Source: Exiguobacterium sp. s122
GTDB lineage: Bacteria > Bacillota > Bacilli > Exiguobacteriales > Exiguobacteriaceae
Direction: 5' to 3'
Assembly (NCBI RefSeq): GCF_018618475.1
Contig: NZ_JACSMD010000001.1
Coordinates: 930,001 to 994,000 of the forward strand
DNA length: 64,000 bases
Positions 28,580-37,659 of this stretch are shown here, piece by piece (within the stretch, counting starts at the first letter, position 1; every line of letters starts with the position of its first letter). The notes beneath the pieces were generated by a model. The model saw only the letters and a program-made list of their open reading frames with translations, was not told the origin of the DNA and searched no databases. Both the position numbers and the translations under genes were made by a program.

Positions 28580-28918
28580 ATGCGTAATCCATTGTTACCA
28601 TTTGCCGCGATTGCAATCGTTGCCATCATCGCCATGGTCTCATTATCGTATTTTGGCGTGAACCAAGCGCAACAAGCAGCAGAAGGTCCAGCGATGACTG
28701 AAATGAATCCAGAAGATTTGTATGCTGCAAAAGGTTGCACAGGTTGCCACGGTGGAAATCTTGAAGGTGGTGTCGGTCCGGCTCTTACAGGTGTAGGGGA
28801 TCGCTTGACGCCAGATGAGATCACGAACATCATCATCAACGGTAAAGGTTCGATGCCAGGTGGCCTAGCGTCGGCAGAAGAGGCAGAAGTTCTCGCGACG
28901 TGGTTGCTCGAGCAATAA
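28580..28918 (+). CDS. cccA: Membrane-anchored cytochrome c (CccA / c550 type)
   Basis: A 112-residue protein with one N-terminal membrane helix (about 5-28, FAAIAIVAIIAMVSLSYF) and an outward-facing mono-haem cytochrome c domain. The haem motif is CTGCH (about 54-58), and Met in GSMPGG is the likely sixth ligand. It would carry electrons in the respiratory chain, as B. subtilis cytochrome c550 does. Location after rpoD is conserved in Bacillus. ATG at 28580 has GAGGGGGA upstream. Confidence 0.94.
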   Translation: MRNPLLPFAAIAIVAIIAMVSLSYFGVNQAQQAAEGPAMTEMNPEDLYAAKGCTGCHGGNLEGGVGPALTGVGDRLTPDEITNIIINGKGSMPGGLASAEEAEVLATWLLEQ

Positions 28919-28925
28919 GACAGTA

Positions 28926-28957
28926 ACGTACTCTCACGCATGAGGGTACGTTTTTTT
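28926..28957 (+). terminator. Terminator of cccA
   Basis: The stem ACGTACTCTCA / TGAGGGTACGT (with a G-T pair) has loop CGCA and is followed by seven Ts. Confidence 0.9.
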
Positions 28958-29019
28958 GTTGTCCGCATCACAAAATTTCGTTAACCTAAGATAGAAGTAG
29001 TCAAAAAGGAGTTGTCTTC

Positions 29020-29736
29020 ATGCAAGAACAAGTAACGTTAGACCGTCGACTCAAACAAGTCGTCGACTTCATCCCTCAAGGTAGCGTGCTCGCCGATATC
29101 GGCTCAGATCATGCCTACGTCCCGTGTTATCTCGTCCAAAATGGTATCGTCGACCGCGCGATTGCCGGTGAAGTGAACCGAGGACCGATGGAAGCGGCAG
29201 AGGCTCAAGTCGCCTTGATTGGGGCGACGGACAAAATTGACGTCCGGCTCGGAAATGGACTCGCTGTCCTTGAAGAGAATGAAGCGACATGCATCTCGAT
29301 TTGTGGAATGGGTGGCAGTTTGATTCGTTCAATTTTAGAAGCCGGAAAGAATAAGCTCGGAGCGGTCGAGCGACTCGTCTTGCAACCGAACGTTGACGGG
29401 GAGCATGTTCGGGAATGGCTGCTCGCTTCAGGCTATGTGTTGATTGATGAGCAAATCGTCGAGGAGAACGATAAAGTATATGAAATTCTCGTCGGCGAGC
29501 GCGGCAGCGAAACCCGGTATAGCCAAAACGAAGACGTACGAAAATGGCAACTGCTCTTCGGACCTTATTTGCTCGAACGTCGCCCGGAGGCGTTTAAACT
29601 CAAATGGCGCCGGGAAGCCGACAAGTTGGACTATGTGCTCGGACAGATGCGCTCGGGTGAACAGACGGAAGCACTCCTTGAAAAACAACGGACGTTTACG
29701 ACGCTCCGGGACAAGATGAGAGAGGTGAGTGAATAA
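29020..29736 (+). CDS. trmK: tRNA (adenine-22-N1)-methyltransferase TrmK
   Basis: TrmK methylates A22 in the D-loop region of tRNAs, especially those for Ser and Leu, using SAM. The 238-residue protein has the SAM motif VLADIGSDHAYVPCYL (about 24-39), CGMGG, and LQPNVDGEHVREWL, all typical of the YqfN/TrmK family. A coiled-coil C-terminal region follows. It has AAAGGAG upstream and shares one base with the start of yqfO. Confidence 0.94.
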   Translation: MQEQVTLDRRLKQVVDFIPQGSVLADIGSDHAYVPCYLVQNGIVDRAIAGEVNRGPMEAAEAQVALIGATDKIDVRLGNGLAVLEENEATCISICGMGGSLIRSILEAGKNKLGAVERLVLQPNVDGEHVREWLLASGYVLIDEQIVEENDKVYEILVGERGSETRYSQNEDVRKWQLLFGPYLLERRPEAFKLKWRREADKLDYVLGQMRSGEQTEALLEKQRTFTTLRDKMREVSE

Positions 29737-30848
29737 TGGCAAACGGCAACCACATCATTCAACTATTCGAGGCGTTCGCTCCAAAGCACCTTGCCGTCGA
29801 AGGGGATAAGATTGGCCTTCAAATCGGTTCGCTCGATAAGGACGTTCAAAAAGTCATGGTCACGCTCGATGTGCTCGAGCCGGTCGTCGATGAAGCGATT
29901 GCGAATGGCGTTGATTTGATTATTGCCCACCACCCGCCTATCTTTAGCCCGCTCGGCCAGGTAAACGACCGAAGCGCGGCCGGACGCATTGTCATGAAAT
30001 GTGTGAAGCATGACATCGCCGTCTATGTGGCCCATACGAACCTCGATGTATGTGCTGGTGGGGTCAATGACTGGATGAGCGGGGCGCTCGGCCTTACGGA
30101 TACGAGCGTACTCATCCCGACATATAAAGAACCGGTGTACAAGCTCGCCGTCTTCGTCCCGAAAACACATGAAACGATCGTGTCTGAGGCGTTGGCAAAA
30201 GCAGGGGCCGGTCATATCGGAGAGTATGGCGATTGCCAGTTCAAGGTGGAAGGTGTCGGGCAGTTCAAACCGCTCGACAAGGCGAATCCATATCTCGGTC
30301 AAGTCGGAAAGACCGAGACGGTCGAAGAAGTGAAGATTGAGACCGTCATGACGGAAAGTCAAAAGAAGCACGTATTGCGTGCGATGAAACAAGCGCATCC
30401 GTACGAAGAAGTAGCGCACGACGTGATTCGTGATGAAATCGACGGTCCCGTGCATGGACTTGGTCGAATCGGTCGCCTAAAGAGCCCGCTTACGCTCGAA
30501 CAGTTCGCGCTCCACGTCAAAACGAGTTTCGGTGTCGAAGGCGTACGTGTCGTCGGTGACCCGGACCGGATGATTGAGAAGGTTGCCGTCCTTGGTGGGG
30601 ACGGGAACAAATATGTATCGGCCGCACATTTCAATGGCGCGGACGCTTACGTGACGGGCGATCTTTATTTCCATGTCGCCCACGACGCGATGGCGCTCGG
30701 GCTCGCTGTCGTCGATCCGGGCCACCACGTCGAGAGTGTCATGAAGCAAGGTGTCGTCGATGTGTTGCGTCGAAAATTCGATCAAGCGAAGCTCGACGTC
30801 GAATTGCTCGTATCGACGACGAACACAAACCCGTTTCGTTTCCAGTAA
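29736..30848 (+). CDS. yqfO: Nif3-like dinuclear metal protein YqfO
   Basis: A 370-residue Nif3/DUF34 family protein. The N- and C-terminal halves form the metal-binding Nif3 fold, with HHPPIF and AHTNLDV early and the conserved DPGHHVESVMKQ near the end. The middle (about 130-235) is the PII/CutA-like insertion found in Bacillus YqfO, containing HPYEEVAHD. The activity is unsettled; GTP cyclohydrolase and metal-chaperone roles have been proposed for relatives. It overlaps trmK by one base. Confidence 0.93.
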   Translation: MANGNHIIQLFEAFAPKHLAVEGDKIGLQIGSLDKDVQKVMVTLDVLEPVVDEAIANGVDLIIAHHPPIFSPLGQVNDRSAAGRIVMKCVKHDIAVYVAHTNLDVCAGGVNDWMSGALGLTDTSVLIPTYKEPVYKLAVFVPKTHETIVSEALAKAGAGHIGEYGDCQFKVEGVGQFKPLDKANPYLGQVGKTETVEEVKIETVMTESQKKHVLRAMKQAHPYEEVAHDVIRDEIDGPVHGLGRIGRLKSPLTLEQFALHVKTSFGVEGVRVVGDPDRMIEKVAVLGGDGNKYVSAAHFNGADAYVTGDLYFHVAHDAMALGLAVVDPGHHVESVMKQGVVDVLRRKFDQAKLDVELLVSTTNTNPFRFQ

Positions 30849-30853
30849 ATCAT

Positions 30854-30885
30854 AATCCCCGACCTGTCCTCAGGCCGGGGATTTG
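30854..30885. terminator. Bidirectional hairpin between yqfO and ispH
   Basis: AATCCCCGACCTG pairs with CAGGCCGGGGATT around loop TCCT. Short T-rich flanks lie on both sides, serving the convergent yqfO and ispH transcripts. Confidence 0.75.
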
Positions 30886-30888
30886 TCG

Positions 30889-31842
30889 TCACTTGCGGAG
30901 CGCCTTCACTTTAGGGAGGATGCTTCGAAGTTCTAGGAATGGCGTTTTATCGTGCGTGCTCAAGTCAGTCGGGTCGTATTGGCTCAAGAAGTCGATGACT
31001 TTTTTCGTAATCGGTGTCGGTGTCGAGGCGCCAGACGTGACCGCGACCGTCTCGACTCCTTCGAGCCAAGCGAGGTCGAGCTCGCTCAAGTCACCGATAC
31101 GATACGCGTTCGTGCCGGCAATCTCTTTTGAGACTTGGGCGAGGCGGTTCGAGTTGTTCGATTTCGGATCGCCGACGACGATGAGTAAATCACAATCTCC
31201 GGCCTGCTCAGCGACAGCTTCTTGACGAACTTGCGTCGCGTTGCAAATCTCGTTATGCACTTCGACGTGCGGGTAACGTTCTTGAATCTGTTCAATCAAC
31301 GCCGAGACGTCCCATTGGCTCATCGTCGTCTGGTTCGTGACGAGGATGTTTGTGTCGAACAAGTGCGCTGGCAATGCCTCGAGGTCTTCCTCGAACTGGA
31401 CGAGGTGGACTTTCCCCGGAGCGACACCCATTGCCCCTTCTGGTTCGGGATGGCCATGTTTGCCGATATAGATGACTTCATAGCCGACAGCCGTCTTTTC
31501 CCGAATGAGATCATGTGTGACGAGTACGTCCGGACAAGACGCATCGACAATCGTTAGCCCTTTTTCGATGGCCCGCTTTCGAACGAGCGGAGAGATGCCG
31601 TGGGCAGTGAAGACGACCGTTCCTTTGTCAATCGTTTCGAGTGCCTGCATGCGGTCGTCGCCGTCGACGGTTTTGACGCCGAGGTCTTCGAACGCCTGGG
31701 TGACGTGCCGGTTGTGAACGATCATACCGAGTATATGGATTGGCCGTGGTAAATCTGGGTTGGCCACAGCCTCGTTGGCGAGCTTCATGGCGTCGACGAC
31801 ACCATAGCAGTAACCGCGCGGGCTGATTTTTTTAATTTTCAT
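30889..31842 (-). CDS. ispH: 4-hydroxy-3-methylbut-2-enyl diphosphate reductase IspH
   Basis: The last enzyme of the non-mevalonate (MEP) isoprenoid pathway, making IPP and DMAPP with an iron-sulfur cluster. The 317-residue protein has the three cluster cysteines in GYCYGV (Cys12), DASCPDV (about 102) and NEICNATQ (about 199). Substrate-binding motifs are [23 protein letters not shown] and VTSGASTP. It lies on the minus strand, facing yqfO. GAAAGGAG precedes the ATG. ispG, the preceding pathway step, is also in this window. Confidence 0.98.
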   Translation of the reverse strand: MKIKKISPRGYCYGVVDAMKLANEAVANPDLPRPIHILGMIVHNRHVTQAFEDLGVKTVDGDDRMQALETIDKGTVVFTAHGISPLVRKRAIEKGLTIVDASCPDVLVTHDLIREKTAVGYEVIYIGKHGHPEPEGAMGVAPGKVHLVQFEEDLEALPAHLFDTNILVTNQTTMSQWDVSALIEQIQERYPHVEVHNEICNATQVRQEAVAEQAGDCDLLIVVGDPKSNNSNRLAQVSKEIAGTNAYRIGDLSELDLAWLEGVETVAVTSGASTPTPITKKVIDFLSQYDPTDLSTHDKTPFLELRSILPKVKALRK

Positions 31843-31928
31843 TATGCGATGAACGCTCCTTTCGCGATGCTTTCATACGTCTTAGTCTAACATTGTTTCG
31901 AAAATACGAAAAGAATTGCGTGTATTCA

Positions 31929-31937
31929 TGCTATAAT
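31929..31937 (+). promoter_or_regulatory. Extended -10 promoter of the sensor kinase operon
   Basis: TGCTATAAT gives a consensus -10 (31932-31937) with the TGn extension. The -35 region lacks a good match, which an extended -10 can tolerate. The kinase starts 26 bp downstream. Confidence 0.65.
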
Positions 31938-31962
31938 TTGAAGGTTAGAAAGGAGGGACACC

Positions 31963-33726
31963 GTGGAACGTTTGAAATCATTGCTAGAAGTCCGTAAATC
32001 GTACTTCTTTCAAATCACGTTTATCATCTTCATCATTTTAGGACTCGTCATCTCCTCTTTAGCGTTTTCGGCCGATCGCGTGACGGTGTCCCGTGCCGAA
32101 GAGTTGGCGAAAGACCAGTTCGATTATGCGATTGACGGCAGTATCGAGAATATGGAAACGCGGCTCGGGAAGCTGTATGAGGACCTCGTCTACCTTGGTG
32201 CGTACCTCGGGAATGAGCCATGGATTGAAGAACGGATTCGCACCGGCTATTTGAACCAGCGCACGGGATTCACGTCCATCTTCTATTATGATTTAAGAGA
32301 AGATGCGTTCACGTGGTATTCGCAGCGGCAAGTTCCGGCGATGACGTTGAAGGCCGATCCAAAATTCACGAACGTCATCACGTCTGGCGGCAACGAAATT
32401 TATATGAGTGACCCGATTTCCATCTCTGGAGATGTCGGGACGTATTTGTATGTCCCGGTGCTAGAAGACAACCGGCCGATTGGTCTGTTCGGGGGGAGTA
32501 TCAGTGTCCTCAACTCGGATTTATATCGACGGGTATTGGAATCGGCGAATGACAATATGATTCTGTATTTATTGAACGAACGTGGAGAAGTGTTATCGAC
32601 GTCGTTCAACCTTGTCACCGATGCCGAGCGGCGTCTGTCCCGGTCGGTCATTGAAGAGACGAGAAATAAGGACTTGCGTTCAATCATGAGCACGGACACA
32701 GACGTCTATATGTATGAACCGGACGCCCGAGTCAACGGCTGGAGCGTGCTCGCCAAACATAGCACCGATTCCGTGTATGAAGCGGTCTATGCGACGCGTT
32801 GGCAATATTTAATGATCACGCTCGTCACGTTCTTTCTCAGTATCCTCGTCGGACTGCTTCTATCCAAGACGTTGACGAGCCCGCTCACGGAGCTCGTACA
32901 AAACATTAAACGACAACAATCGCTCGAACCGATTCAGCTTGAACGGACCGGTTCAAAAGAAGTCCAGACGCTACTCGACACGTATAACGACTATTCGAGA
33001 CGAATGGAAACGTCGCGGCGCGAGCAGTTGAGTCAGCAACAGCTGTTGCTCCAGCAAGAAAAACTGGCCTCGCTCGGTCAACTCGCTGCCGGGATTGCCC
33101 ATGAGATTCGGAATCCGCTCACACCGGTCCAAATCACGCTTCAAATGGTGAAAGAGGGGCATAGCAGTCAAGAGATGCTCGATTTGGCCCTCTCTGAGCT
33201 CGACCGGGCCAATCACTTGATTTCGACGATGCTCACACTCGCGAAGCCGGACCAATCGAAACGCGACGAAGAGTGGCTCGACATGGCTGAATTTGCGAGC
33301 CGGCTCGAATTTCTGCTCGACGCTGAATGTTATAAGCGTGTGACGAAATGGGAACTGATTGTCCCGAACGAGATGCCGCCGTTTTATTGCTCGAACGATA
33401 TGCTCGTGCAAATCATCTATAACTTGTTTAAAAACGCGGTCGAGGCCGTCGATTCAAAAGGAGCGGACGGAAGCGTCACCGTGACGATCCTCTTCACAGA
33501 GCGAGATTATCGATTCTTGATTGAGGATAACGGGGTCGGCATGACGAAAGCGCAAGTAAAGGCTGTCGGTTCGGCGTTCTATACGACGAAAGAAAACGGG
33601 AACGGACTTGGACTGTATATGATTCGAGAATATTTGAAGGCCGTGAACGGCCAAATGGAAATCGAAAGTGTTGAAGGAGAAGGAACGGCCATGATGATTA
33701 AAATCCCAAGGCGGTCAGACGTATGA
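31963..33726 (+). CDS. Membrane sensor histidine kinase with extracellular dCache-like domain (orphan)
   Basis: A 587-residue kinase. A first membrane helix spans about 14-36 and an extracellular sensor about 37-280; its end (GWSVLAKHSTDSVYEAV) looks like a dCache membrane-proximal strand. A second helix lies at 283-301, HAMP at about 302-355 and a Gln-rich coiled coil at 356-367. HisKA has the phospho-acceptor His380 in GIAHEIRNPLTP, and HATPase has the N box NLFKNAVEA, IEDNGVGM and GNGLGLYMIREYL. The catalytic core resembles the KinA/KinB type. No response regulator is adjacent. It overlaps the next gene by 4 bp, so the two proteins are made together. Start GTG at 31963 with AGGAGGG. Confidence 0.9.
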   Translation: MERLKSLLEVRKSYFFQITFIIFIILGLVISSLAFSADRVTVSRAEELAKDQFDYAIDGSIENMETRLGKLYEDLVYLGAYLGNEPWIEERIRTGYLNQRTGFTSIFYYDLREDAFTWYSQRQVPAMTLKADPKFTNVITSGGNEIYMSDPISISGDVGTYLYVPVLEDNRPIGLFGGSISVLNSDLYRRVLESANDNMILYLLNERGEVLSTSFNLVTDAERRLSRSVIEETRNKDLRSIMSTDTDVYMYEPDARVNGWSVLAKHSTDSVYEAVYATRWQYLMITLVTFFLSILVGLLLSKTLTSPLTELVQNIKRQQSLEPIQLERTGSKEVQTLLDTYNDYSRRMETSRREQLSQQQLLLQQEKLASLGQLAAGIAHEIRNPLTPVQITLQMVKEGHSSQEMLDLALSELDRANHLISTMLTLAKPDQSKRDEEWLDMAEFASRLEFLLDAECYKRVTKWELIVPNEMPPFYCSNDMLVQIIYNLFKNAVEAVDSKGADGSVTVTILFTERDYRFLIEDNGVGMTKAQVKAVGSAFYTTKENGNGLGLYMIREYLKAVNGQMEIESVEGEGTAMMIKIPRRSDV

Positions 33727-34658
33727 AGGGGTTCCGTCACTATTGGCTATGGCTTCCCATCGTATGGGCGATGACGATTCTGCTCATCACTTCGATTCAA
33801 CTACCGGAGCAAAAGACGAAAGATAATGAAGTCGGTTTCGTCTTCGTCAGTGACAAACATGAGCATGCGAATAAACTGCTCGCCGCTTTCGTTCGAACGG
33901 CCAATCAAAAAGGGTTCATTCCCATCCCGACGACGAGTGAAGACTCCCGCGTGCTAGAAAAAGAGAAACTCGATTCGTTGATTGACCGTGGCGTCGAAGC
34001 GATTTTTGTGACAACGCTCGATGAGACGTTCATCCGTCCTTCATTAGAGCGAGCGGAGCGGGAAGGCATCCCGATTATCGCGATTGACCGCATGATTGAC
34101 CATGATAGCGTGCTCACATCGGTCGTCTCGGACAACATCGAAATCGGGCGGATGGCAGCGAACCATATTGCCGCCAAACACGCCAATCTCAATCGCCCGA
34201 TTCGTGTCGTCGAAGTGAGAGGGACGGCAAAAGTCCGCTCCACGATCGACCGGAGCCTCGGGTTGACAGAGTATGATCAGGCACACGATGAGCTTGAAGT
34301 CGTCGCTTCCTTAACCGGGAACTTCGACACGTTCCAAGCCGAGATTGAAATGTCGCGCTGGTTAAAAGAAGAGATCCCGTTCGATGCAATCTTCTCGCAT
34401 AACGATGACAATACGTTCGGCGTCGTCCGTGCCCTTGAGAGCAGGGGATTGCTCGATAAAACCATCATCTCGGTCGACGGGGTCACCGAGATGTATCCTT
34501 TAATTCATAAAGGAGAAGTCGACGCCACCATCGTGCAGTCGCCAAACGAGATGATTGAAGTCGGGTTCAAGGCGCTCGAACAGTATTTGAGCGGGAAAAA
34601 GATTTCCCGTCATTACTATTCATCGAGCTATTTATACGAAGGACTCATAAAAGATTAA
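33723..34658 (+). CDS. Membrane-anchored periplasmic-binding-protein-like sensor (RbsB/LacI fold)
   Basis: A 311-residue protein with an N-terminal membrane helix (about 7-25) and no lipobox cysteine, so it is tethered by an uncleaved helix or a signal peptide. The rest is a type I sugar-binding fold: GFVFVSD at the first strand, PIIAIDR, the SDNIEIGRMAANHI signature, FSHNDDNTFGVVRAL and a TIVQSPNEMIEVGFKAL end. No transporter permease or ATPase is nearby. The 4-bp overlap with the upstream kinase suggests it delivers a ligand signal to that kinase. The ligand is unknown. Confidence 0.85.
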   Translation: MKGFRHYWLWLPIVWAMTILLITSIQLPEQKTKDNEVGFVFVSDKHEHANKLLAAFVRTANQKGFIPIPTTSEDSRVLEKEKLDSLIDRGVEAIFVTTLDETFIRPSLERAEREGIPIIAIDRMIDHDSVLTSVVSDNIEIGRMAANHIAAKHANLNRPIRVVEVRGTAKVRSTIDRSLGLTEYDQAHDELEVVASLTGNFDTFQAEIEMSRWLKEEIPFDAIFSHNDDNTFGVVRALESRGLLDKTIISVDGVTEMYPLIHKGEVDATIVQSPNEMIEVGFKALEQYLSGKKISRHYYSSSYLYEGLIKD

Positions 34659-34686
34659 TTGACAAATGATTAGATTCCGCTATGCT
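34659..34686 (+). promoter_or_regulatory. SigA promoter of cshB
   Basis: A perfect TTGACA (34659-34664), a 16-bp spacer and TATGCT (34681-34686), starting directly after the stop of the binding-protein gene. Confidence 0.75.
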
Positions 34687-34719
34687 AGGAAAAGTGGAAA
34701 GAAACAGGAGGTGTATCGA

Positions 34720-36066
34720 TTGAACAGCTTCCAACAGTTCAAATTGTTACCGTTTATCGTCGATGCCTTGACAGAAAAGCGCATCACCAAGCCGACCGAC
34801 ATTCAGGCCCGGATCATTCCGGCTGCCATGAACGGTCGTGACATCATCGGAAAATCACAGACCGGTACAGGGAAGACGCTTGCGTTTCTCTTACCGATTT
34901 TAGAAGCCATCAACCCGGAAGACCAATCGGTTCAAGCGATTGTCGTCGCGCCGACGCGTGAACTCGCATGGCAAATTCACGAGGAGTTAAAATCGCTCCT
35001 CATCAAACAACCGGAATTCATCAAAACGAGTTTGATTGTCGGGGGAACGGACCGCGAGCGTCAAATCGATCGCATGAAAAACCCGCCGCAACTCATCATC
35101 GGGACACCGGGACGGATTCTCGATTTGATGAAAGTCCAGGCACTCTTCCCGCACAAAGTTACACACTTTGTCGTCGATGAGGCCGATCAAATGCTCGACA
35201 TGGGCTTCTTGCCTGAAGTCGACCGCATCGCGCAAGCGTTGCCGGAAAAACTTCAAACGATGGTCTTCTCGGCTACGATTCCAGAGAAGCTCGAGCCGTT
35301 CTTGAAGAAATATTTGCACGACCCGCGTTACGCGGAAGCGAGTGCAGAACACCGTGTCGTGCCGAAAATCAAGCACCACACGATTCCCGTCCGTCACCGT
35401 GACCGTAAAGCGTTGACGGTCGAAGTCGCCAAAGCCATCAATCCGTTCGTCTGTCTCGTGTTCACGAACACGAAGCAAGAAGCGGATGAGCTCGAGACGA
35501 CGTTCCGCGAGGCGGGACTCAACGTCGGGACGCTTCATGGTGACATGCAGGCACGCCGTCGTAAGCAAGCGATTAAAGATATTAACGACGCGAAGTATCA
35601 ATACGTCATCGCGACCGACTTGGCTGCGCGTGGTATTGATATTAAAGGCGTTTCGCACGTCATCAACTTCGGCATCCCGAAAGATCTCGACTTCTACACG
35701 CACCGTGTCGGTCGGACAGGTCGTGCCGGAGCGACGGGTGAGGCGTACACGCTTTACGAAGACCACGAGAACGGTCCAATCAACCGTCTTGAAGAGCGCG
35801 GATTCTCGTTCACGCACGTCGATGTGCGCCACGATGGATCGCTTCAGCCAATCAAGACACGTAAACGTCGTACGACAGACCGGAAGATGAAAGTCTCGCA
35901 AACGGCCCACAGCCGCATGGCCGGGGAAATCAAGAAAGCGAAGAAGAAAGTCAAACCGGGCTACAAGAAGAAGTTCAAGTATAAGTTGAAAGAAACGGCT
36001 TCACGTGAGCATATGCAAAGTCAACGCAAAGAGCGTCGTGAAATCCGTAAGAAAAATAAACGTTGA
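34720..36066 (+). CDS. cshB: DEAD-box RNA helicase CshB
   Basis: An ATP-dependent RNA helicase of about 448 residues. The core motifs are in order: PTDIQARIIPA (Q motif), SQTGTGKT (I), PTRELAWQ (Ia), VVDEADQM (II, DEAD), FSATIP (III), LVFTNTK (IV), ATDLAARGIDI (V) and HRVGRTGRAG (VI). A short, very basic C-terminal tail should bind RNA. Position upstream of nfo matches B. subtilis cshB (yqfR). The frame extends upstream to 34666, but CAGGAGGTG is spaced for the TTG at 34720. Confidence 0.95.
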   Translation: MNSFQQFKLLPFIVDALTEKRITKPTDIQARIIPAAMNGRDIIGKSQTGTGKTLAFLLPILEAINPEDQSVQAIVVAPTRELAWQIHEELKSLLIKQPEFIKTSLIVGGTDRERQIDRMKNPPQLIIGTPGRILDLMKVQALFPHKVTHFVVDEADQMLDMGFLPEVDRIAQALPEKLQTMVFSATIPEKLEPFLKKYLHDPRYAEASAEHRVVPKIKHHTIPVRHRDRKALTVEVAKAINPFVCLVFTNTKQEADELETTFREAGLNVGTLHGDMQARRRKQAIKDINDAKYQYVIATDLAARGIDIKGVSHVINFGIPKDLDFYTHRVGRTGRAGATGEAYTLYEDHENGPINRLEERGFSFTHVDVRHDGSLQPIKTRKRRTTDRKMKVSQTAHSRMAGEIKKAKKKVKPGYKKKFKYKLKETASREHMQSQRKERREIRKKNKR

Positions 36067-36072
36067 CCGTTT

Positions 36073-36109
36073 AGCAGAATCGACTTCTTGGAGTCGGTTC
36101 TGCTTTTTG
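36073..36109 (+). terminator. Terminator of cshB
   Basis: AGCAGAATCGACT pairs with AGTCGGTTCTGCT (one G-T pair), loop 6 nt, followed by TTTTTG. Confidence 0.88.
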
Positions 36110-36141
36110 TGTACACTGAGAAGAGAAGATAGGAAGGGAAG

Positions 36142-37050
36142 ATGATGACATTGAAAATTGGTTCACACGTTTCAGTTTCTGGAAAGAAGATGCTCCTCGC
36201 AGGAAGTGAGGAGGCCGTATCTTATGGCGCGACGACGATGATGGTCTACACAGGTGCGCCTCAAAATACGCGCCGAAAGCCAATCGAAGACTTGAATATT
36301 GAGGCGGCCCTCGCGCATATGGCCGCGCATGACATCGAAGAGATTGTCGTCCATGCCCCGTACATCATCAACTTAGGGAATACGACAAAACCGGAAACGT
36401 TCGAACTCGCTGTCTCGTTTCTTGCCGAAGAGATTAAACGGGCAGAGGCGCTCCAAATCGCGCGTCATGTCGTGTTACATCCCGGGGCGCATGTTGGTGC
36501 TGGGGAAGAAATCGGACTCGCCCGCATCATCGAAGGCTTAAATGAAGTGCTCACGGGGAACGAAACGGTGAAAATCGCCCTTGAGACGATGGCCGGAAAA
36601 GGAAGTGAGCTCGGAAAAACGTTCGAAGAGCTCGCCACGATCATCAATGGGGTGACGCATAACGATCGTCTCTCGGTCTGTCTCGACACGTGCCACGTCC
36701 ATGACGCCGGGTATGACTTGGTGAACGACCTCGATGGCGTCATCGATCAGTTTGACCGGATCGTCGGTCTCGACCGCCTCGGTGTCATTCATGTGAATGA
36801 TTCGAAGAACGTACGCGGGGCGAAGAAAGACCGGCACGAAAACATCGGCTATGGGGAGATCGGATTTGATGCATTGAACCGCATCATCCACCATGAGGCG
36901 TTCGCCCATCTTCCGAAAATCTTGGAGACGCCTTATATCCCAATCAGCGACAAGACGAAAGTTGCGCCGTACAAGCAAGAAATCGCCATGCTCCGAGCGG
37001 CTGAATTCGATGCGGAGTGGCGGGAGCGTTTCACGCTCGCGTATCAATAA
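36142..37050 (+). CDS. nfo: Endonuclease IV (AP endonuclease)
   Basis: Nfo cuts DNA at abasic sites in base excision repair. The 302-residue TIM-barrel enzyme has family motifs [33 protein letters not shown] and [22 protein letters not shown], which supply the trinuclear zinc ligands. ATG at 36142 (or 36145) with GGAAGGGAAG upstream. It is adjacent to cshB as in Bacillus, but behind a terminator. Confidence 0.97.
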   Translation: MMTLKIGSHVSVSGKKMLLAGSEEAVSYGATTMMVYTGAPQNTRRKPIEDLNIEAALAHMAAHDIEEIVVHAPYIINLGNTTKPETFELAVSFLAEEIKRAEALQIARHVVLHPGAHVGAGEEIGLARIIEGLNEVLTGNETVKIALETMAGKGSELGKTFEELATIINGVTHNDRLSVCLDTCHVHDAGYDLVNDLDGVIDQFDRIVGLDRLGVIHVNDSKNVRGAKKDRHENIGYGEIGFDALNRIIHHEAFAHLPKILETPYIPISDKTKVAPYKQEIAMLRAAEFDAEWRERFTLAYQ

Positions 37051-37053
37051 CGA

Positions 37054-37620
37054 ATGAATCGGCTTCGAATCGATCCGGCTACTTATGATGCCTGGTCCGC
37101 GCTGCCGGTCTATTTTCAAGAACAGAGCCCGTTCTATGTCGAAGGTGACGTCTCGACGCCGACCGCGTTCATCGAACTAATCGGTCATGGGATTGTCGCT
37201 GAGGCGGACGTATTGCTCGTCGAGACGACGTCACGGCCGGATGACCGCTACTGGTTAGAACCGTCCGCTCCGAATGGGGTGTATAGCCTCGTCGATTTGC
37301 TTGCCCTCGATTTCCATCATCCGTTGTTATACGTGGGCGCGTATGACGAGACAACAGATTATGTCACGTTGAAACGTCTATGGGATGAAGGATACCGTGT
37401 CCCATCTAAACGGTGGAGCCGGGAGACGTATGAAGCGCATCTCGCTCGTGAGCGACAAGTTGAACATCGTCTCTCCCCGACGACCGTATGCGCCATCTGC
37501 ACGTCTGATTTATCGAATCGCTATGGACCATTGGCTGTTCGATTGATGGAATGCCATATGGAGGCCGAAGCGGAGATGTGGGTCTGTCCGACATGCCATA
37601 AAGCGTTACACTGCAAATAA
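37054..37620 (+). CDS. Uncharacterised protein with C-terminal HNH-like zinc motif
   Basis: A 188-residue protein I do not recognise as a named family. The N-terminal 130 residues are acidic and mixed alpha/beta without clear motifs. The C-terminal 50 residues have CAIC (about 146), a central ECHMEAE and a final CPTCHKALHC. That is the spacing of the C-C-H-C-C-H skeleton seen in HNH/McrA-like nuclease domains. The usual asparagine and second histidine are not evident, so it may be a structural zinc domain instead. It starts 3 bp after nfo with no strong ribosome site, so it is probably translated by coupling. Link to DNA repair is inference. Confidence 0.7.
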   Translation: MNRLRIDPATYDAWSALPVYFQEQSPFYVEGDVSTPTAFIELIGHGIVAEADVLLVETTSRPDDRYWLEPSAPNGVYSLVDLLALDFHHPLLYVGAYDETTDYVTLKRLWDEGYRVPSKRWSRETYEAHLARERQVEHRLSPTTVCAICTSDLSNRYGPLAVRLMECHMEAEAEMWVCPTCHKALHCK

Positions 37621-37621
37621 A

Positions 37622-37659
37622 AAGGAACGATGTCCGTGCGGACATCGTTCCTTGTTTGT
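37622..37659. terminator. Bidirectional terminator between the HNH-like gene and the XapX gene
   Basis: A 14-bp perfect stem AAGGAACGATGTCC / GGACATCGTTCCTT (loop GTGC) has TTGTTTGTT on the right and a T-rich run on the minus strand. It serves the convergent genes on both sides. Confidence 0.88.
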
